Assembly: GCF_023856365.1 (NCBI RefSeq) | Contig: NC_064537.1 | Location: forward strand, 8,630,324-8,694,323 | Length of the DNA stretch: 64,000 bases | Reading direction: 5' to 3' | Source: Brienomyrus brachyistius | Lineage: Eukaryota; Chordata; Actinopteri; Osteoglossiformes; Mormyridae | Part shown: positions 1 through 13,399 of the stretch, piece after piece | Layout: each line of letters starts with the position of its first letter | How positions within the stretch are numbered: position 1 is the stretch's first letter | The notes under the pieces: model-generated | The model's database searches: none | The model's input: only the letters and a program-made list of their open reading frames with translations | Told to the model about the DNA's origin: nothing | Translations under genes and position numbers: made by a program

Positions 1-3000
1 CTTGCAGAGGGTAACTGGGGCAGGGCTGTTTGGTGCTGGGAATGTGCTCGGACGTGCTGGGGAATGTTGGGCTGGCCAGCTTGTATGGGGGTGTGGGGGG
101 AGGGTGGGTAGTGGCAGTGATCTACTCGGAAAGATTGAGGATCGGCATAGTGGCCGGTGACATCGAGTCCAAGGAGACGTTTCTTGTCATTTCTACACAC
201 AATAAGGGAAGATGGAGAACTTAGGTCAGTTTCAGTCCTTTGTGATACATCTGTAAACATGTTAATATTCATTGTTCATTCATGTAAACATGTTAATACT
301 CATTTTTCAGTGGATTGTGTTCAAATGAATATATTTTGGTGTTTATTATTACTGTCAGCTAAAGAGTTTCCTCCAGTCTCTAAATGTCAGAATTCATGGC
401 TAAATTTGATATAGAGAGTTGAGTCGTGGATCAGTATGAATTCAACATGGATCTAAACATCAAGGCAAATAAAAAAACATACTGTGTACAGCGCTGCTGC
501 TAAAACATCAAGCAAAGCAATTATTTTTTAATTCTGTTCGGTTATGATTGCTGTGCAGTTGAATGTGATAATAAGATGTCCTGAATTTGGGGTCCTTTAT
601 GCTCCTGCTTCTATCTAGTAGAATGTCTGTGATTTAATTGTTCTTTCAGTGGAATGTATGGCTCCCAAAGTGTCGGATCTGCCTGAAAACATCAGCATAT
701 TATAATTCTAAACAACTTTTAATGGCTTTTAAATTGACTAGCGGGCAGTCCACAGTGATAGTAACTCAATTATAGGAGTGACATCGATCGGAATGCCACA
801 AAGGCTGGAATTATTTCCATTTAATATCTTCTTTCATATTCTCCACACAGCAAAGGTCTATGACATTTTTTGGGTTCTTATTTTTAGATTTTTAAAAACT
901 ATTTGAAAAGCGTTTTCTTTCAGTTACATCAAGGCAAACAGTTATACGTTACCGTTTAAATGTAGAATTTTTGGCAACCAAACGAGATTAAACCCTTATG
1001 TTACAGTGACAAAGTGCCCCGTTATATCATTATGTTGTTTTCCGGATATTTTTTTTGTAATAAAATGGATGTATCTTTAAGACGTTTTATTACCGCTGCT
1101 TTTGGTAAATTCACATGTGGCACAGGGTCCAATGCAGTACAGAAAATTAGCATTGCGGTGCTAATATTTTATTAGCATGGTGTAACTGTGACTTTCGTGT
1201 TTATGAATTTCCTATGTGTGCATTACAGGTTAAATCCATCTGCGTACAACACATTCCCGGATTTCAGGGATTCCTGGTGCATTATGCGTGTGTGAATGTG
1301 TACCAGCCCTGTTGCGTGTTACATATGATAGACACAAAACATTTAAAAATCACTGGGATTGTGCTGATTAAAAGCAAATTCTGATTTGTTATCCCGCTCA
1401 GGGTTGTGGGAGGGCCTGGAGCCGATCCCAGGCAGCACAGGCCACATGGCTGGGCTCCACCCTGGATGGGATTCTAGACATTGTTCGGCACATTGTATTA
1501 AACACTCGCTTCTATATTCACTGCTGAAAAGAAGTATCAAGACTAACCAAGGCAGGGGCTTCCTTACAGTACATAGTCAATTTAATTTTGATGGGATACA
1601 ATAATTTAATTGCTTATTAAAATATATTTTCTTTTATCCCCATGACCCTGATCGGGATAATAGGCGATAAAATGGATGAATCAGTGGATTTTTCCTTTAT
1701 AATGACAAGATGTACGTTATGTACTCATACAGTTCCTAATTAAGAATGCAGGCAGCCCTGCCAGTTAAAGTGCTTTGGCAGCGTGAGGTGAGTGATGGAC
1801 AAAACAGACGCCAGCTTTCTCAACCGAACACGGTCGTGTCGCACCGCATTGCGAAAGAAAAAGACAGTCCGCAGTCTGTCCTCGTGCCCGGTGACGACGC
1901 GCTGATTACTGAGAGCAATAACGGCTCGGAGATTCACGCGTACATAACATTGTAATGTCAGTCAAGGTAAAAGTACCTATTATTAGTACGACATCACAGC
2001 TGATGTGTTACTGATTATAAAATTTCTTCATTCTCCTATGGTCCAAGGCTGTTTGCCCTCGCCTGGGAGACAGGAGGGTACATACTGCCCGGGTCACCCT
2101 GGACTGGATGCACGTCCGTCGCAGCTATCATAATAGCTGATTATCAAACAATAAGATACCAAATTTACCATCATTAGGTTTCCTACTTCCAGTAACTACA
2201 CTTACAATAATTTTAAAGGAGAGAAGAATCGTCTTTGCAGTACAAGCATTCCTTGGAAAAATCAATTCGGAAATGTTGTGATTCAGACTTCCGATCTAGT
2301 CCAATAAGTCACAAACCCAGTGCACACGTTGGCCCTCAGACCCAAGGTTAGCAACCTGCGTTTTAAGGCAAATAAGCTCTATTTTCTGTGGATATATCAA
2401 AATCGACATTATTCCAAATGCAGCATTACGCAAAGCGTCGCTGATGTTTCACCTTTTCTGTATTTTAAGTTATTTGGCCTAAGCTGATTGTTCTGCGTGT
2501 TCCATTAAAAATCTGATGTTGTTGATCGGAATTAGTTTTAATTCATAAATTAATGCAGTGCACTGGAATATGTGTCTCTCAACAAAGCTCCGCCGATTGT
2601 TTTTTGTCACCTTTGTGTGCTCTACTGCGACAGAGTTTCCAGGTTCCCATTATGAACTTTGGCCTCTACATTCGCCTGTGTGCACTCGACCAGCAGTGCG
2701 CTTCAGTCACCAGCCCGGGGGCCATTAGCGTGACCTCTGGATGAACGGCTCCTCTCTCTCTCTCGCTTCATTAGCGCCCTCGCTGCCCTGGTGTGCAGCA
2801 GCGTAAAATCCCTCCGTGGCACCGTCAGCCTGTGGTGGAAAGAGGAAAAAAAAAAACGCTGGTGGAAGAGAGCGCTTTCAACTAAAGCAGGAGACAACAA
2901 GCCATTAGCTTTCTCGATCACTATTTCTGATGTAGTGGTACTTGTTGTGGGGGGCTTAGGAGACCAAAGCAGGCTAATGGAGAGACTGCAAGCCTGCGTC

Positions 3001-3750
3001 AAACTACAGAAATAAATCAAGTTTCAAGATACGTTGTCACCTGTGTTCCGAGGAGCACTCATATGCCTCTGAGAAATATTGTCAACATGTAATACTTCAG
3101 TTCCTCAGTGATCACTAAGAGAAGAGACGCTCTCTGTTCAAGCCTATGCACTCTAGATCGCATCATTAACCAGGTATTTTTGTTCTGCATTACTAATTAT
3201 AAATAGTTGCAACCACGTTTGCCACATAATAACAGTTTGCAGTTGTCACATTCTGAAAGAAACTGTCTCTAGAATGTTTATGTAATTTTGCATAAGTTTT
3301 GCATAAATCCCACGCATGACCATTATATTCTAATTCCCGTGCAATTTCTTACATTACCAATCTAAGGATACATTGGCAGAAGACTCCTAAATGCTGGCTT
3401 TTGTCTTGTAATGCCCACGGAGGTATAGGAAGGATTTTGTTCTGTCATGAAGGGAAACATTTGGTGATACCACATTACAGTTTACATTTCCCATCGTGTG
3501 GGATCAGAGCACCAATCGCTTAACTTTCAGAATCTTTATGCTATAATTTCTTGGGCTGGTCGTGCTTAAACTTCCCCGTCTCACTGTAGCAGCTGGAGCT
3601 GCCTGGAGACCCGGGGGGTGTCGGGGGCCCAGTAGGATGACTCTCCTTTGAGTAATGTTGTGATTCTCACTTCTTGTTGAGCGTGATCGTTAGTGCAACG
3701 GTGTCTGTAGTAAGCTACTTTTTTTTTCATTCAGAGCGTGACTAACAGTG
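1..3750. other. Intergenic DNA, no gene recognised
   Basis: AT-rich sequence with only short, unconvincing open frames. Two stretches look like worn tails of interspersed repeats: about 1391-1480 (a 'gggttgtgggagggcctgga' type segment) and about 2040-2140 (contains 'ggatgcacgtccgtcgcagc'). The stretch at about 2590-3010 is richer in GC and has several CATTAGC-like words, so it could be a regulatory element, but I have no direct evidence of function. Confidence 0.6.
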
Positions 3751-3763
3751 TGTAGCCTATATC

Positions 3764-3896
<133 letters not shown>

Positions 3897-5476
3897 TCAG
3901 ACAAACTGGAGATAGTTTATTGATTATTAATCCAACTCCACCCCTTCCTCACGTAACCTCGGCAAAAAGAAATTCTGAATATAAACCAGCCCTGTGTCAC
4001 GTGGCTCTTTTGTCGCCCCCCGTGACATTAATACACAGTTTTATCAGTCTAGCAAATGATTTGGTCAGTCCTTGTTTTATTCATCCAAATAAAAAGGCTC
4101 CGGTCCTGCAGGGCTCCCGTCCAGTGGCTTTTCTATCCTGCCTGGCTTCTGATGAGCCTCACCTGCTCTCAGGTAACTACCATCCTCCTTTCAAATGTAG
4201 GACATGCAACTTTCTCAGGACAAATGATACTCACCAGCGGTGGGAATAGAGCTACACCCTTAGTCAAGGATAGAGACACACCACTGTAACATACTTTTTA
4301 TATCACGCCCACCCTCCTCCCATCGTATATGACCCCAACCCTCTGCCTGTCTACCAGCTTCCTGTGTCATTCAAAGGGAATCAGGACAGGAACAACCAGA
4401 ATGACCTGTTGAATTATCTTCCCAGCCAATTACCATGTTTTCTCTGATTACTGCATGCTTGATGCATACCGCCCTGTCCCTCTGTCACTTCACATATTCC
4501 TTTGTCCATTTGCCAATATCTAGCCCTGGGGAACAGGGACGGCCTGATGTCATGGCGGTCATTGTCAGGTGACTCCATTGGCCACTATTAGGGCATTAAA
4601 TCACATCAAGGCGTCATTTCTATGTACGGGGGGTCAAGTTCCCCGAAGGACCATTGCTAGGCACAAACCTGGAGCAGAGGCCCCCCCATTACTCAAATTG
4701 CTCATTTTTTTCCTCAAATACCTGCTTCATGTACAACGTGCTGTATAACATGCAATTTGAACTTCCCTTGCATAGTCCCCCAATACTACAATTGCCATAG
4801 TGATGCCCCCCTACAGGGGTCAGTAATGTCTGAGTCAAATCGAAATAAAAAAAAGATCGTAGGGACTATTTAAAAACATTAGTCTTGCTGCGTTATCAGT
4901 CCTCAGTCCTGATTCTTGTCTCGGGTGCCGATACACAAATTGCTGGATGCGCGCTGTGGTACATCGGCTATTACAGACACACTACTGTGCTCGCTGTGGA
5001 GCACAGACCCGGACCGCAAACCCGGAATATACTCCAGGCTCTCCACAACCCTGTACTAGGTGGCTACTGAAAGATGGATGGATGGATTAATTGTATGGAT
5101 GCACAAATGGAAAAAGCCCAACGTCATGTCATGTTAGCCACTCGATGCTCGACAGTGTTAGGAAATAACATGCCGGTAAATAATGTTCTCGAAGTTGACG
5201 AGGTCTGTCCAGGAGCAACAACCAAGCGAACAGTGGTAGAAGACAAACTACGTGGGCTTGACATTGGCTGATAACATCTCCTTAGAGAAAAATGGTCAGA
5301 GGCGCAACCATTGAAAGAATACATGTCAGAAGTGGGCTGGATATTGATTTCTAACAGTCCCGTGATTCAGTCCAAATGGCTTTACTCAGCGTATTAGAAA
5401 ATTAACTGATACTGATTAACTGAAAAGGGGAACAGAAAAAATGCCATTGTCAAAGTAACCAGCTTTTGGTTGAGTT
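3897..5476. other. Intergenic DNA with repeat tail and possible conserved element
   Basis: No coding gene seen. About 4884-5090 ends in a GATGGATGGATGGATTA tail and looks like a degraded SINE 3' end on the + strand. About 4365-4505 is balanced in composition, free of repeats and has homeodomain-type words (CCAATTACC, CTGATTACTGC). It is listed only as a candidate conserved non-coding element. Confidence 0.4.
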
Positions 5477-5608
5477 TTTGATTCAGATAAATAACCAATC
5501 AGAATGTAGAGGAGGTGGGACCAAGAAACTAAAGGAGGCGGGACCAAGATATCTGATTGCTTGGACCCACCTCTTCTACAATTTGATTGGTTATCTCTCT
5601 GAACCAAT
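5477..5608. mobile_element. MITE-like inverted repeat
   Basis: An imperfect palindrome. The arm at 5485-5525 (ATAACCAATCAGAATGTAGA then GGAGGTGGGACCAAG) is the reverse complement, with a few mismatches, of the arm at 5560-5600. The arms are over 40 bp and separated by about 34 bp that includes a second copy of the GGCGGGACCAAG word. This is typical of a small non-autonomous DNA transposon. The family was not identified. Confidence 0.6.
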
Positions 5609-5904
5609 AATTTTTCCTTCTACCCTCAGAACATTTTTGTGTAAGTAAAACTCCTATGAGCCAACGCACACCTTTGGCAACTGATGCTGCTACTGGTAAA
5701 CTGGCCTCATGTGGATGGTGTTTGGCGCTGTTATTATGGTAAATCCACATAACAACAAACTGGCTCCTATGCACATTTCTGAAGCTCATGTTGCTGATGA
5801 TCCAGCAGAATGAATGACGTGGAGTGTGGGAGATATCACCTTCCCTCAGTTTTCTGTTCTGATCGGCACTGTTCATTCACTCTTCATAGTTGTTTGACGA
5901 TAAA

Positions 5905-6160
5905 TACTTTATTTGCCATTTGCACAAGTACAGGTATATCGGAGTGCTTCTCTTCACCTACCCCATCTTGCTCTCCATAGCTTGGGGGTCAGTCAATGTG
6001 CAGCCCCCCGAGCTGGGGGTTAAGGGCCTTGCTCAAGCGCCCACAGACATATGACTGTTCTGCTGAGGCCAAGGCTTCAGCCAGTGATCTTCTGATCACA
6101 GGTACAGAGACTCAGCCCGCTGAGCCATTCGCTGCCCCAGTGGAAGGATCACCTTCTATT
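5905..6160 (-). mobile_element. tRNA-derived SINE-like relic (reverse)
   Basis: Read on the - strand, the right end starts with GGGGCAGCGAATGGCTCAGC, a tRNA A-box-like segment, followed by a B-box-like stretch and the 'GGCCCTTAACCCCCAGCTC' body common in fish interspersed repeats. The left end has the 'tactttatttgcca' terminus often seen with such copies. It is degraded, with no clear target-site duplication. Confidence 0.55.
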
Positions 6161-7879
6161 GATTCAGTGGAAAGACGCGGTAAATTACAAGGTTTGACCT
6201 GGCACTTGATGGTACTTCACTGGCTACATTTCAGCCATATACCGAGTACTTCTCTATAACATTTGTGGGCCCATGAGATATAGGTATATGTGCTGAATAT
6301 GACATGTTTAACGTGAGTGCTCTCTGTCCCTAGTATTCTCTGTCCACTCACCGAGGCAGCTTGCGTAGCAATTGCAGTATGATTGATGACCTCTGCATAT
6401 CTTTTTTATAGGTATTGAACTCAATTTCCATATAACGCATATTCTTAGATTCCTTTTGTCTTCAATGAACATCATTTCTTTCTGCTGGCAGAAGTGCACG
6501 TGCTCCTCATACTGTCAGGCACGACGTTAAAGTCAAAGGGCAATACTGATAATACGAGCTTTTCAAACTTCTGGATGGCAGGATTTAAGTTTCGCTAAAA
6601 ATTGATTATTGGTTGATCCCAAGTGGCTTAAAGCAGTTGGCGATTAATAGCTCATGCTAATCCCACCTTCTGTAGATTTTAAAAGCTCCATTTCTCCCAA
6701 TGACTAGGTAATGGAACCAAATCTGAGCTAGCATATCAAAATGTTCCATCAAAGAGCGTTGTAATGCATAGCCAGTGAAACTATCCGTCTGTAATTAAAT
6801 TATGATAACGGTGTTTAGCCGTTTCCATGGGAACTTTGCTCTTTAACAGAGTGGTTAAATATGTCAAGTTCCAACGATTTAGTGCACTAGAAATAGAGGG
6901 ATGGAGAGGAGAGACACGATGGAGGGGAGTAAGAGCACTAAAGCGAGTGACTCACAGAGTGCAGGACTGATTCACCATGCTGGCAGGGACGTGCTGAATC
7001 ACTTGTGAGGCTTTGGGTTTTTCCTTTGATATTTATGGTCGAATTTGTGGGAGATCAAGGCGTCGGAATGTGACTTAGCTCCGATAAACTGCAGCTTTGA
7101 TCCGATTTTCTATTCCGTATTTTTCGCCTGATTTTTTTTGTCTTCAAATCTTGTCAGGCATTTTGCATTTTTTTTTTAATCCTTCCCTTCATTTTAGCTC
7201 CTCCTTCCCACACTGCATTTTCTTTTTGTCACTGACTGTTCCTTTCAACATTTGAAAAGTTGATGATTCAAATTTACAATACACGGCACGCCGACAGCTA
7301 CTTCGATGACGAGACTCACGATTCACGGACTCGCTGTAGACTTGCAGCGAACAATCCGATTGGAAAAATAACACAGGTGTAATAGCTGTCTAAATTTTAC
7401 CGGAGATGCTACTGTATAAGATCTGGCTTGACGGAATCAAGGTCAAAGCTCACCCAGTGCCCTGGGTCCTGTCGGCACCACATCCGACGGTGTGCAGTGA
7501 TTATAACTCCTGTATGAGGTTTGCGGATTATGGGACACTCGGATGCCAAATACTGTTGGATTTCCCTCCCTGCTGTCACTATTTAGCTTCTCAGTGGAAG
7601 ATTTTTATCCAAACTTAAAATTGTACCAGTTCACGCAGATGAGTGACTACATGCACTCAGGTGTGCTGTGGTGCTGAAAACATTATGAACCATTTGCAAT
7701 TATCTACTGTAGATTTCTGTGTGAACGGCTTCTAAAAGCTGATCTGATTTCCATCGAAGTCATAACAAGGCGGTCTTCATAAACATCATATATAACATTT
7801 TACATTTCCAAAACATTGAACAAAAGTATAAAAACTATGTGAGCCTATTGAATACTGCCCTGTGGGAGGGAGAGTAATT
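6161..7879. other. Intergenic DNA; candidate conserved non-coding element 6590-6900
   Basis: No gene seen. The part at about 6590-6900 is AT-rich, free of repeats and carries several homeobox-type words (GATTAATAGC, GTAATTAAATTATG, CCATGGGAAC). It resembles vertebrate developmental enhancers in texture only, and conservation cannot be tested from a single sequence. Confidence 0.3.
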
Positions 7880-8760
7880 GGAGTCAGGTATTCCAGTAAA
7901 TTCAGGTTTGCTTTTGACCAGCCCAGTTATATAAAAAAAACATACAATTTTGGATTACCTGCCCTTCGCAGCAGCAGTGTAATATGGCCTGACCAAGAGA
8001 GATTTCACAGGACCTCAGAAGAAATGTTACAGAAGGTCCTATGATTGGAAAAGGCTTTTTAATGACCGCTGCCCTCCATTAAGTCCACAGTCAGGGGGAT
8101 TGGAGAAATTGTAAACACAGCACCATGGTTATTCTCCCTAGGAGTGAGGAAGAGATATATATATATATATATATATATCTCAACGCGAAGCCATGCCGTA
8201 GGACCCTTAAAGAAGTAACAATAAACCAGAATGAAACAAGAACCTGCAGGCGTGCCTCGAATCTGTGTTCACTGGTCAAGATCATGTTGATCATGGGAGG
8301 TTCTGATGGAGGAGAAATATAATGGTGGCGGTTGGAAGCTTGATGAAGACCACCCAGATGTTCCACAGCACTGCAAGGACAATGCTTTGTGGACAGATCA
8401 GTCAAAGGCCAAAGCGTGGTGAAGGGAGTGCAATGGGGTGAAGCTGCTTTGCAGACTCACTAGATGAAGGTTGGCTCGTGCAACGTGATATTGAGATGCA
8501 AAAATATATATATATACTGACACCACAGCTGCTTCACATTTTATAATGGCCTGACCTCAATCACTGTGAAGTTCTCTGGCGTTGTGTGAAGCAGCCCATT
8601 CAAGGAAGACATTTCAAAAACATACAGAGGAATAGACCAGAATATTATCTAACTCTATTGCCCAGGGTCTGATCAACAGCTACAGAAAGTGTTTGAGTTT
8701 ATGCTGATAACTGAAATTACAATAAATATTGGGGCTCACACACTTTTTCCATGAATGTCT
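7880..8760 (+). mobile_element. Degenerate Tc1/mariner-type transposon relic
   Basis: A worn copy of a Tc1-family element in + orientation. Near 8547-8585 the sequence reads in frame as WPDLNHCEVLWR, matching the Tc1 transposase block (S)PDLNPIENLW that carries the last acidic residue of the DDE/D triad. The flanking text ('ctacagaaagtgtttgag', 'ggcctgacctcaat') fits the same family. Frameshifts, stops and an inserted (TA)n tract at 8155-8178 break the frame, and no intact terminal repeats are visible, so it is inactive. Confidence 0.6.
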
Positions 8761-8799
8761 TTGAATGTTTAAATGCTGGTTTCTATTGAACCAGTATCA

Positions 8800-8890
8800 G
8801 AATGTATTCACTGGTGAGACTCCTAAGCACTTATATAAGTCTCTCTGGCTAAGGGCGTCTGCCAAATGCCATAAATGTAAATGTAAATGA
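8800..8890 (+). repeat. Common teleost interspersed repeat tail
   Basis: Contains 'ctctggctaagggcgtctgc' followed by 'caaatgccataaatgtaaat'. This terminal motif recurs very widely in fish genomes at the 3' end of short interspersed elements. Only the tail is recognisable. Confidence 0.6.
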
Positions 8891-9604
8891 ATGTTAACCC
8901 ATTTATTCAAGAAAGGCATGACAATGTGGAATGCTGTGTCTATCATTCGTTAAAGAAGACTGTATTTAACAAGCAAATATGTCAGTTTCCTAAGTGCACA
9001 GCAACAGCGTCCCGATCTGTAATCACACACATGACACAAAAGGTGCATCCCAGGTAGGGATGGGCATTTCTGACAGAAATACTAGTCAAATTTCTAACTG
9101 AAATTAAATTAACTTGAAAAGGTAGTTCAGTTGCTGTAGCGTACAATGACATTTTATTGCCTGCGCAGTTATGGTGAACGGTGATTTCTTTATTTTTAAC
9201 AAGAAAATCCTGGAAAATGGAGGTAAACTTCAGAATGAATAAACCGCAAACTTTTTAAAGAATGAATAAATCACACATAATTTTAATGATGCTACATAAT
9301 ATATAAAACAGCTCATTTATTATTCAGTTTTATGACTTTTACGATTTCGTACACATTCTCGCATATTTGATAATGCTGGCTCATCTCTAACGTCAGTCAC
9401 GTCAGCGTGCTTAGTGACCCTAAACTGACAAAGTGAAGGACAGGAGAAGGTGGCAAAGATTTGCTGTGCCCGTACGTGTAGATGGTCTGGCCGCCCCATA
9501 CCTTCCCAGTTGTTCTGTGGCACACGGCAGCCCCATCGCTATCGCCAACGGAAAAAAAAAAGAACCCTGTGGTATTTACAGTAGAGTCTGACATCCCCTT
9601 GTGC

Positions 9605-9800
9605 AGTAGGGGGGCGCTGTGTAGCCCAGTGAGTTAGGATGCTGTGTCTGTGATCAGACGTTCACTGGTTCAAATTCCACAGTCAACAGTGTGATTTTGC
9701 TGTTGGACCCTTAGGACAAGGTCCTTAAATCACCAATCGCTCCAGGGACGGTCTGACCATATAGTTGTACTTTCAATCCTATGTTGCTTTGAATAAAAGA
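9605..9800 (+). mobile_element. tRNA-derived SINE-like relic
   Basis: Starts with GGGGGCGCTGTGTAGCCCAG, with an A-box-like TAGCCCAGTGAGTTAGGA and a B-box-like GGTTCAAATTCC about 45 bp downstream, followed by a body ending near 'gctttgaataaaag'. It appears to be the same broad family as the reverse copy at 5905-6160. Confidence 0.6.
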
Positions 9801-11394
9801 CACTGTAGAAACTGTAGCAAGGGGGGTTGCTTCGGAGATGGACAAGCATTAAATGAGGCTCTGACTGTGTGTAACCATCAGTCTTTGCGTACAAAGAGCC
9901 AGAAAAACAGTGATTATGAACACATTCGGTACAGCCGGCACGTTTTGACCGCGGCCATGGAGCCCTGTAGGTCTAAGAAGGGCCTCAACAGACGAGTCTG
10001 TCCCTGAAAAGCAAGCTGGCAGGAGGCAGTGCGAGTTACACTCAACCCACTCCATTAATCCCTGCCCCCTACACGCCCGCCCCCTCCACCCACCCGGCCT
10101 GGGCAGGTACCGTTTCAATGTCACTGTCCCTACGCAGGGGACGGGCCGCAGGGAATCATGGGAGGTTTCCTACATTTAGCCAAAGCACAAGGAAGTGCCC
10201 AGAGCAATGGAGACTGCATGTCATTTAAAATAAGAATAATAAGAATTCTGAAACACTTTTGGCCATTGAGTTGGTCCAGAAATCACATATGGAGGTACAA
10301 TTGTAGTGCGCGGTTTAAATTTAGTCTGCTGATTGGCAAAAAAAATAATAAAACGGTGGAACTGTCCAGTTCATAGTACTGAAATTCTGCATACGGTACG
10401 GAAACTTTCCAGGAATCTCTTTACTCTCTTTACTGTGATTTGGTCTCCATTATGTCACTGACCTGTTATCGATCGGTAGCGAGAGTTATAGCCATGACTT
10501 CTGCTGTCAGTATTTAACTACATTATTATCTATTTTTCTCAGAATTGGAAGATGCCCCCTTTAAGGGTACGATTTGCGGAGCTGGTGAACTTCCAGGGAG
10601 GGGTGAGGAGTATAATCCGTAAACAGGGAGATGTGACACAGTGACCTGGTCCTCCTTCTAATCCTGCTCCTGTCATTATCTCCCTTCATGTGGCGTATAA
10701 ACCCGTTTGCACTACTGCTTAATGATGCACACAGGAAATCCCCTAATTAGCAGCTCATTTTTCACTTCCGCCTTACACTTGTTGTCCAGCTGGCTTAGTG
10801 ATTCCTCAACCCCAGTTTTTACGTGGATCTTTCGGCTCCATTTCCCCCCCAGACCACAGATCTTGTTTCCGCTCAAGGCCACGCGAACGACTACATTACC
10901 GCATGCCGTGTGCCGCATGCCACCTGGCCTCCACCGCATGTTTGCTTTGGCTTCGTGGAGCATTGAAGTTGCTCCCAACTGGAGATGCCTCCAGCATTTA
11001 TCGGAGAAGGAACCAGAAAATGACTCCAGTCAGCAGATGACCTCAGTATGCTTCCCTTGAAGGTATTTTGGGCGAACCAGTGTGATGAGCAATGTTTCCA
11101 ATCGAGTTAAAGCACCTGATGACCCCGTCTTCAAGTCTGAACTACAAAAGCACGAAAATCAACGACTCCCCTGTGACTTAATGGGAATGTTAAGTAAGGC
11201 CTTGTCCAGCATAATCAAGGAGACAAACATCTTAGCTGGTGACCTAAGAGGGCTTGTCTTCAGTTGAATCTTTTTTTACTCTTTTACTGGTGTACTTACA
11301 GGCTCACTTAATATTTAAAGAGGAGATTTTGGCCTCTCATTACTTAGAGATTGAATAATAAAAAGACTGACTACAGGCAAAAAATTTTAAATAT
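9801..11394. other. Intergenic DNA, no gene recognised
   Basis: Contains several short open frames on both strands, none with recognisable domains, splice structure or coding-like continuity. A CCTAATTAGCAGCTC word near 10740 is a possible homeodomain-type site, without further support. Confidence 0.5.
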
Positions 11395-11550
11395 AAAGTC
11401 TCATAATGTAAAGCCTCATAACCTAAAGCCTCATAATGTAAAGCCTCGTAACGTAAAGCCTCATAGTGTAAAGCCTCATAACCTAAAGCCTCATAATGTA
11501 AAGCCTCATAACGTAAAGCCTCATAGCGTAAAGCCTCATAACGTAAAGCC
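11395..11550. repeat. 15-bp minisatellite
   Basis: About ten tandem copies of a 15-bp unit, consensus CCTCATAATGTAAAG, with variants AACC, AACG, AGTG and AGCG in the centre. Because 15 is a multiple of three the array stays open in one frame and yields a KPHNV pentapeptide repeat. There is no sign that this is translated. Confidence 0.95.
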
Positions 11551-13156
11551 TATTTCTTGCCCTTTAGTTCTAGCAACATTGATATATTACAAATGACTAT
11601 TGTTATCATTTATTGTTAATTAATTACGGAGTCTAATATTTTATATAATTAATTGCCATTGTCCAATAATAATTATTAAAAAGACATACCCAACCTCCAG
11701 ATCAAAATGGACATGCAAAGCCCCAAAGCCTGCAGCAAAGCCCCACAAAGTTACACATAACTTTATCTGCGTTCTTTTTCAGTTTAAATTCCCGGTCAAA
11801 TCTGTCAAAACAAACTGTTAATTTCAATATGTACATGCTAAAATTATGGCGAATAATGATGTCAGAATGTGACGTCTGAATTCATGCTCCTATAATGATA
11901 TAAGGATTCTCTAATCGTGCTATTTTCCTGTGTCTTATTTGTGTTCTTTACTGCTGTACCTTCTTTTTTACGTCCCTCACAAATACTAAACAAACCGTTA
12001 GACCGTCGCCTAAATAATTGCTTTTAGTGACGTAATAATCTGTGAACGGGGTATAGCGCAGCAGTGGGACAGTCAGTGAACGCGTCTTAATTAATTAAGT
12101 TCCTCCAAGTATTGATTAGCTTAACACTCCCTAACAATAGGCATTCCCAAGCGTTCTAAGTCCTAAGCGTCACTGCTCTAGATAAAATACGCCTAAAATT
12201 CATTTAATGAAAAATGCGCCTGATTAATTGCTTTTGCAGTCGTTTTCTATCTACAATGTACTCATCTGTTCACCTTTGTAAAATCAGTTTTGTGCGCAGT
12301 GTAGGCCTATAATCGTTGATGTATCGCAGAGGCGTTGTTGGGACAATGAATCAGTTTCGTTATACAATGGTATCTTGGCATTGATATAGGTAATTTATCG
12401 TTTTGTCCCAGTTGAATCAATGTCGTATATTTTTTGTTACTCTTTAACTTATTTATGTCACGTGTTATTTTTTTTTAGCTTCGTCTTAAAATTCGCTAGA
12501 AAATTTCCTGTACGGTACACCAAATGATATTTCTCCAGTTCGGAAAATCTATGTCCTGTCACTCATAAAACATGGACAAGTGAATGAATGAAAGAAAAAA
12601 TATGATGAATTATCATATATTTGCTGCATTTTAAAACTTTGTCCAACGAACCGAACTATGCATTTTACAATCACCCATTTAAAGAGATAATTCGATAAAC
12701 TAAAAAAAATGGACACACCTAATTAACCTAATTGTACGGAGGGCGCAAAGGATAAAATGATGTCGCTGGTATATTACACAAACAAGAAGTACAATAACGA
12801 TAACAACTTCATCCCTCAATGAGCTCACCAAAGAAAAATGTCTTAATATACTTTAGATACTGCATTTAAACACGAGTGGCTGACTTTATCAAGACTCCTG
12901 GTGCCGTAAAATTATATAACCAGGAAGAGGTTCAGAATAGCTGTTCTCTGTAACGACGTCGGCTGGAGTTAGTTATAATATTCTACATGCAGTTATGTTA
13001 GTAAATAACGTTTAAAGTTTGAAGCAAATAAATCAACGCGTTATGGATTAAAATAAGTCCACTTACAGACTAGGAAAGCATGGCAACGACGATGAAAGAT
13101 AGTTAACTTAGACTAACTGAGGACTGGACATCAGGAAGTAAACATCACGAACTCAC
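11551..13156. other. AT-rich intergenic DNA
   Basis: Strongly AT-rich, with no long open frames. On the - strand an acceptor-like 'gttacag' near 12948 precedes a short open frame (about 11 codons, then TAA). It could follow the exon-like segment at 13157-13286 in phase, but this is weak. Confidence 0.5.
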
Positions 13157-13286
13157 CTCCACAGTGCCAAATGTTTTGTGGCTGCAGCGCTCGAGAGAGA
13201 GAGCTGATCCTACAACTAAGTACTTCTCAGGATGAGAAACCGGTATCCTGTGCACTCTGTGGATAAGATCCAGAGCGTCTTCGGAT
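13157..13286 (-). CDS. Isolated exon-like segment, unknown protein
   Basis: On the - strand this 130-bp stretch is bounded by an acceptor (CTACAG, just above 13286) and a perfect donor (GTGAGT, just below 13157). Exactly one frame is open throughout: 43 codons after one leading base, beginning SEDALDLIHRVHRIPV and ending KTFGTVE. The other two frames are closed. The residues look protein-like but I do not recognise the family. Neighbouring exons are uncertain. A donor-like site at 13980 (- strand, GTAAGC) and an exon-like block at 19804-19908 would both join in the right phase. It could be a real exon of an unrecognised minus-strand gene, or chance. Confidence 0.25.
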
Positions 13287-13399
13287 CTGTAGGTGGACAT
13301 ATATTATGCTCAAGTGCTATAATTTAAATGTATTAATCTGTCTATTTGGTTATTTTCCGTTTGTCTGCATCCCAGCCTTTTGTTTGCCTTGCATTGTTA

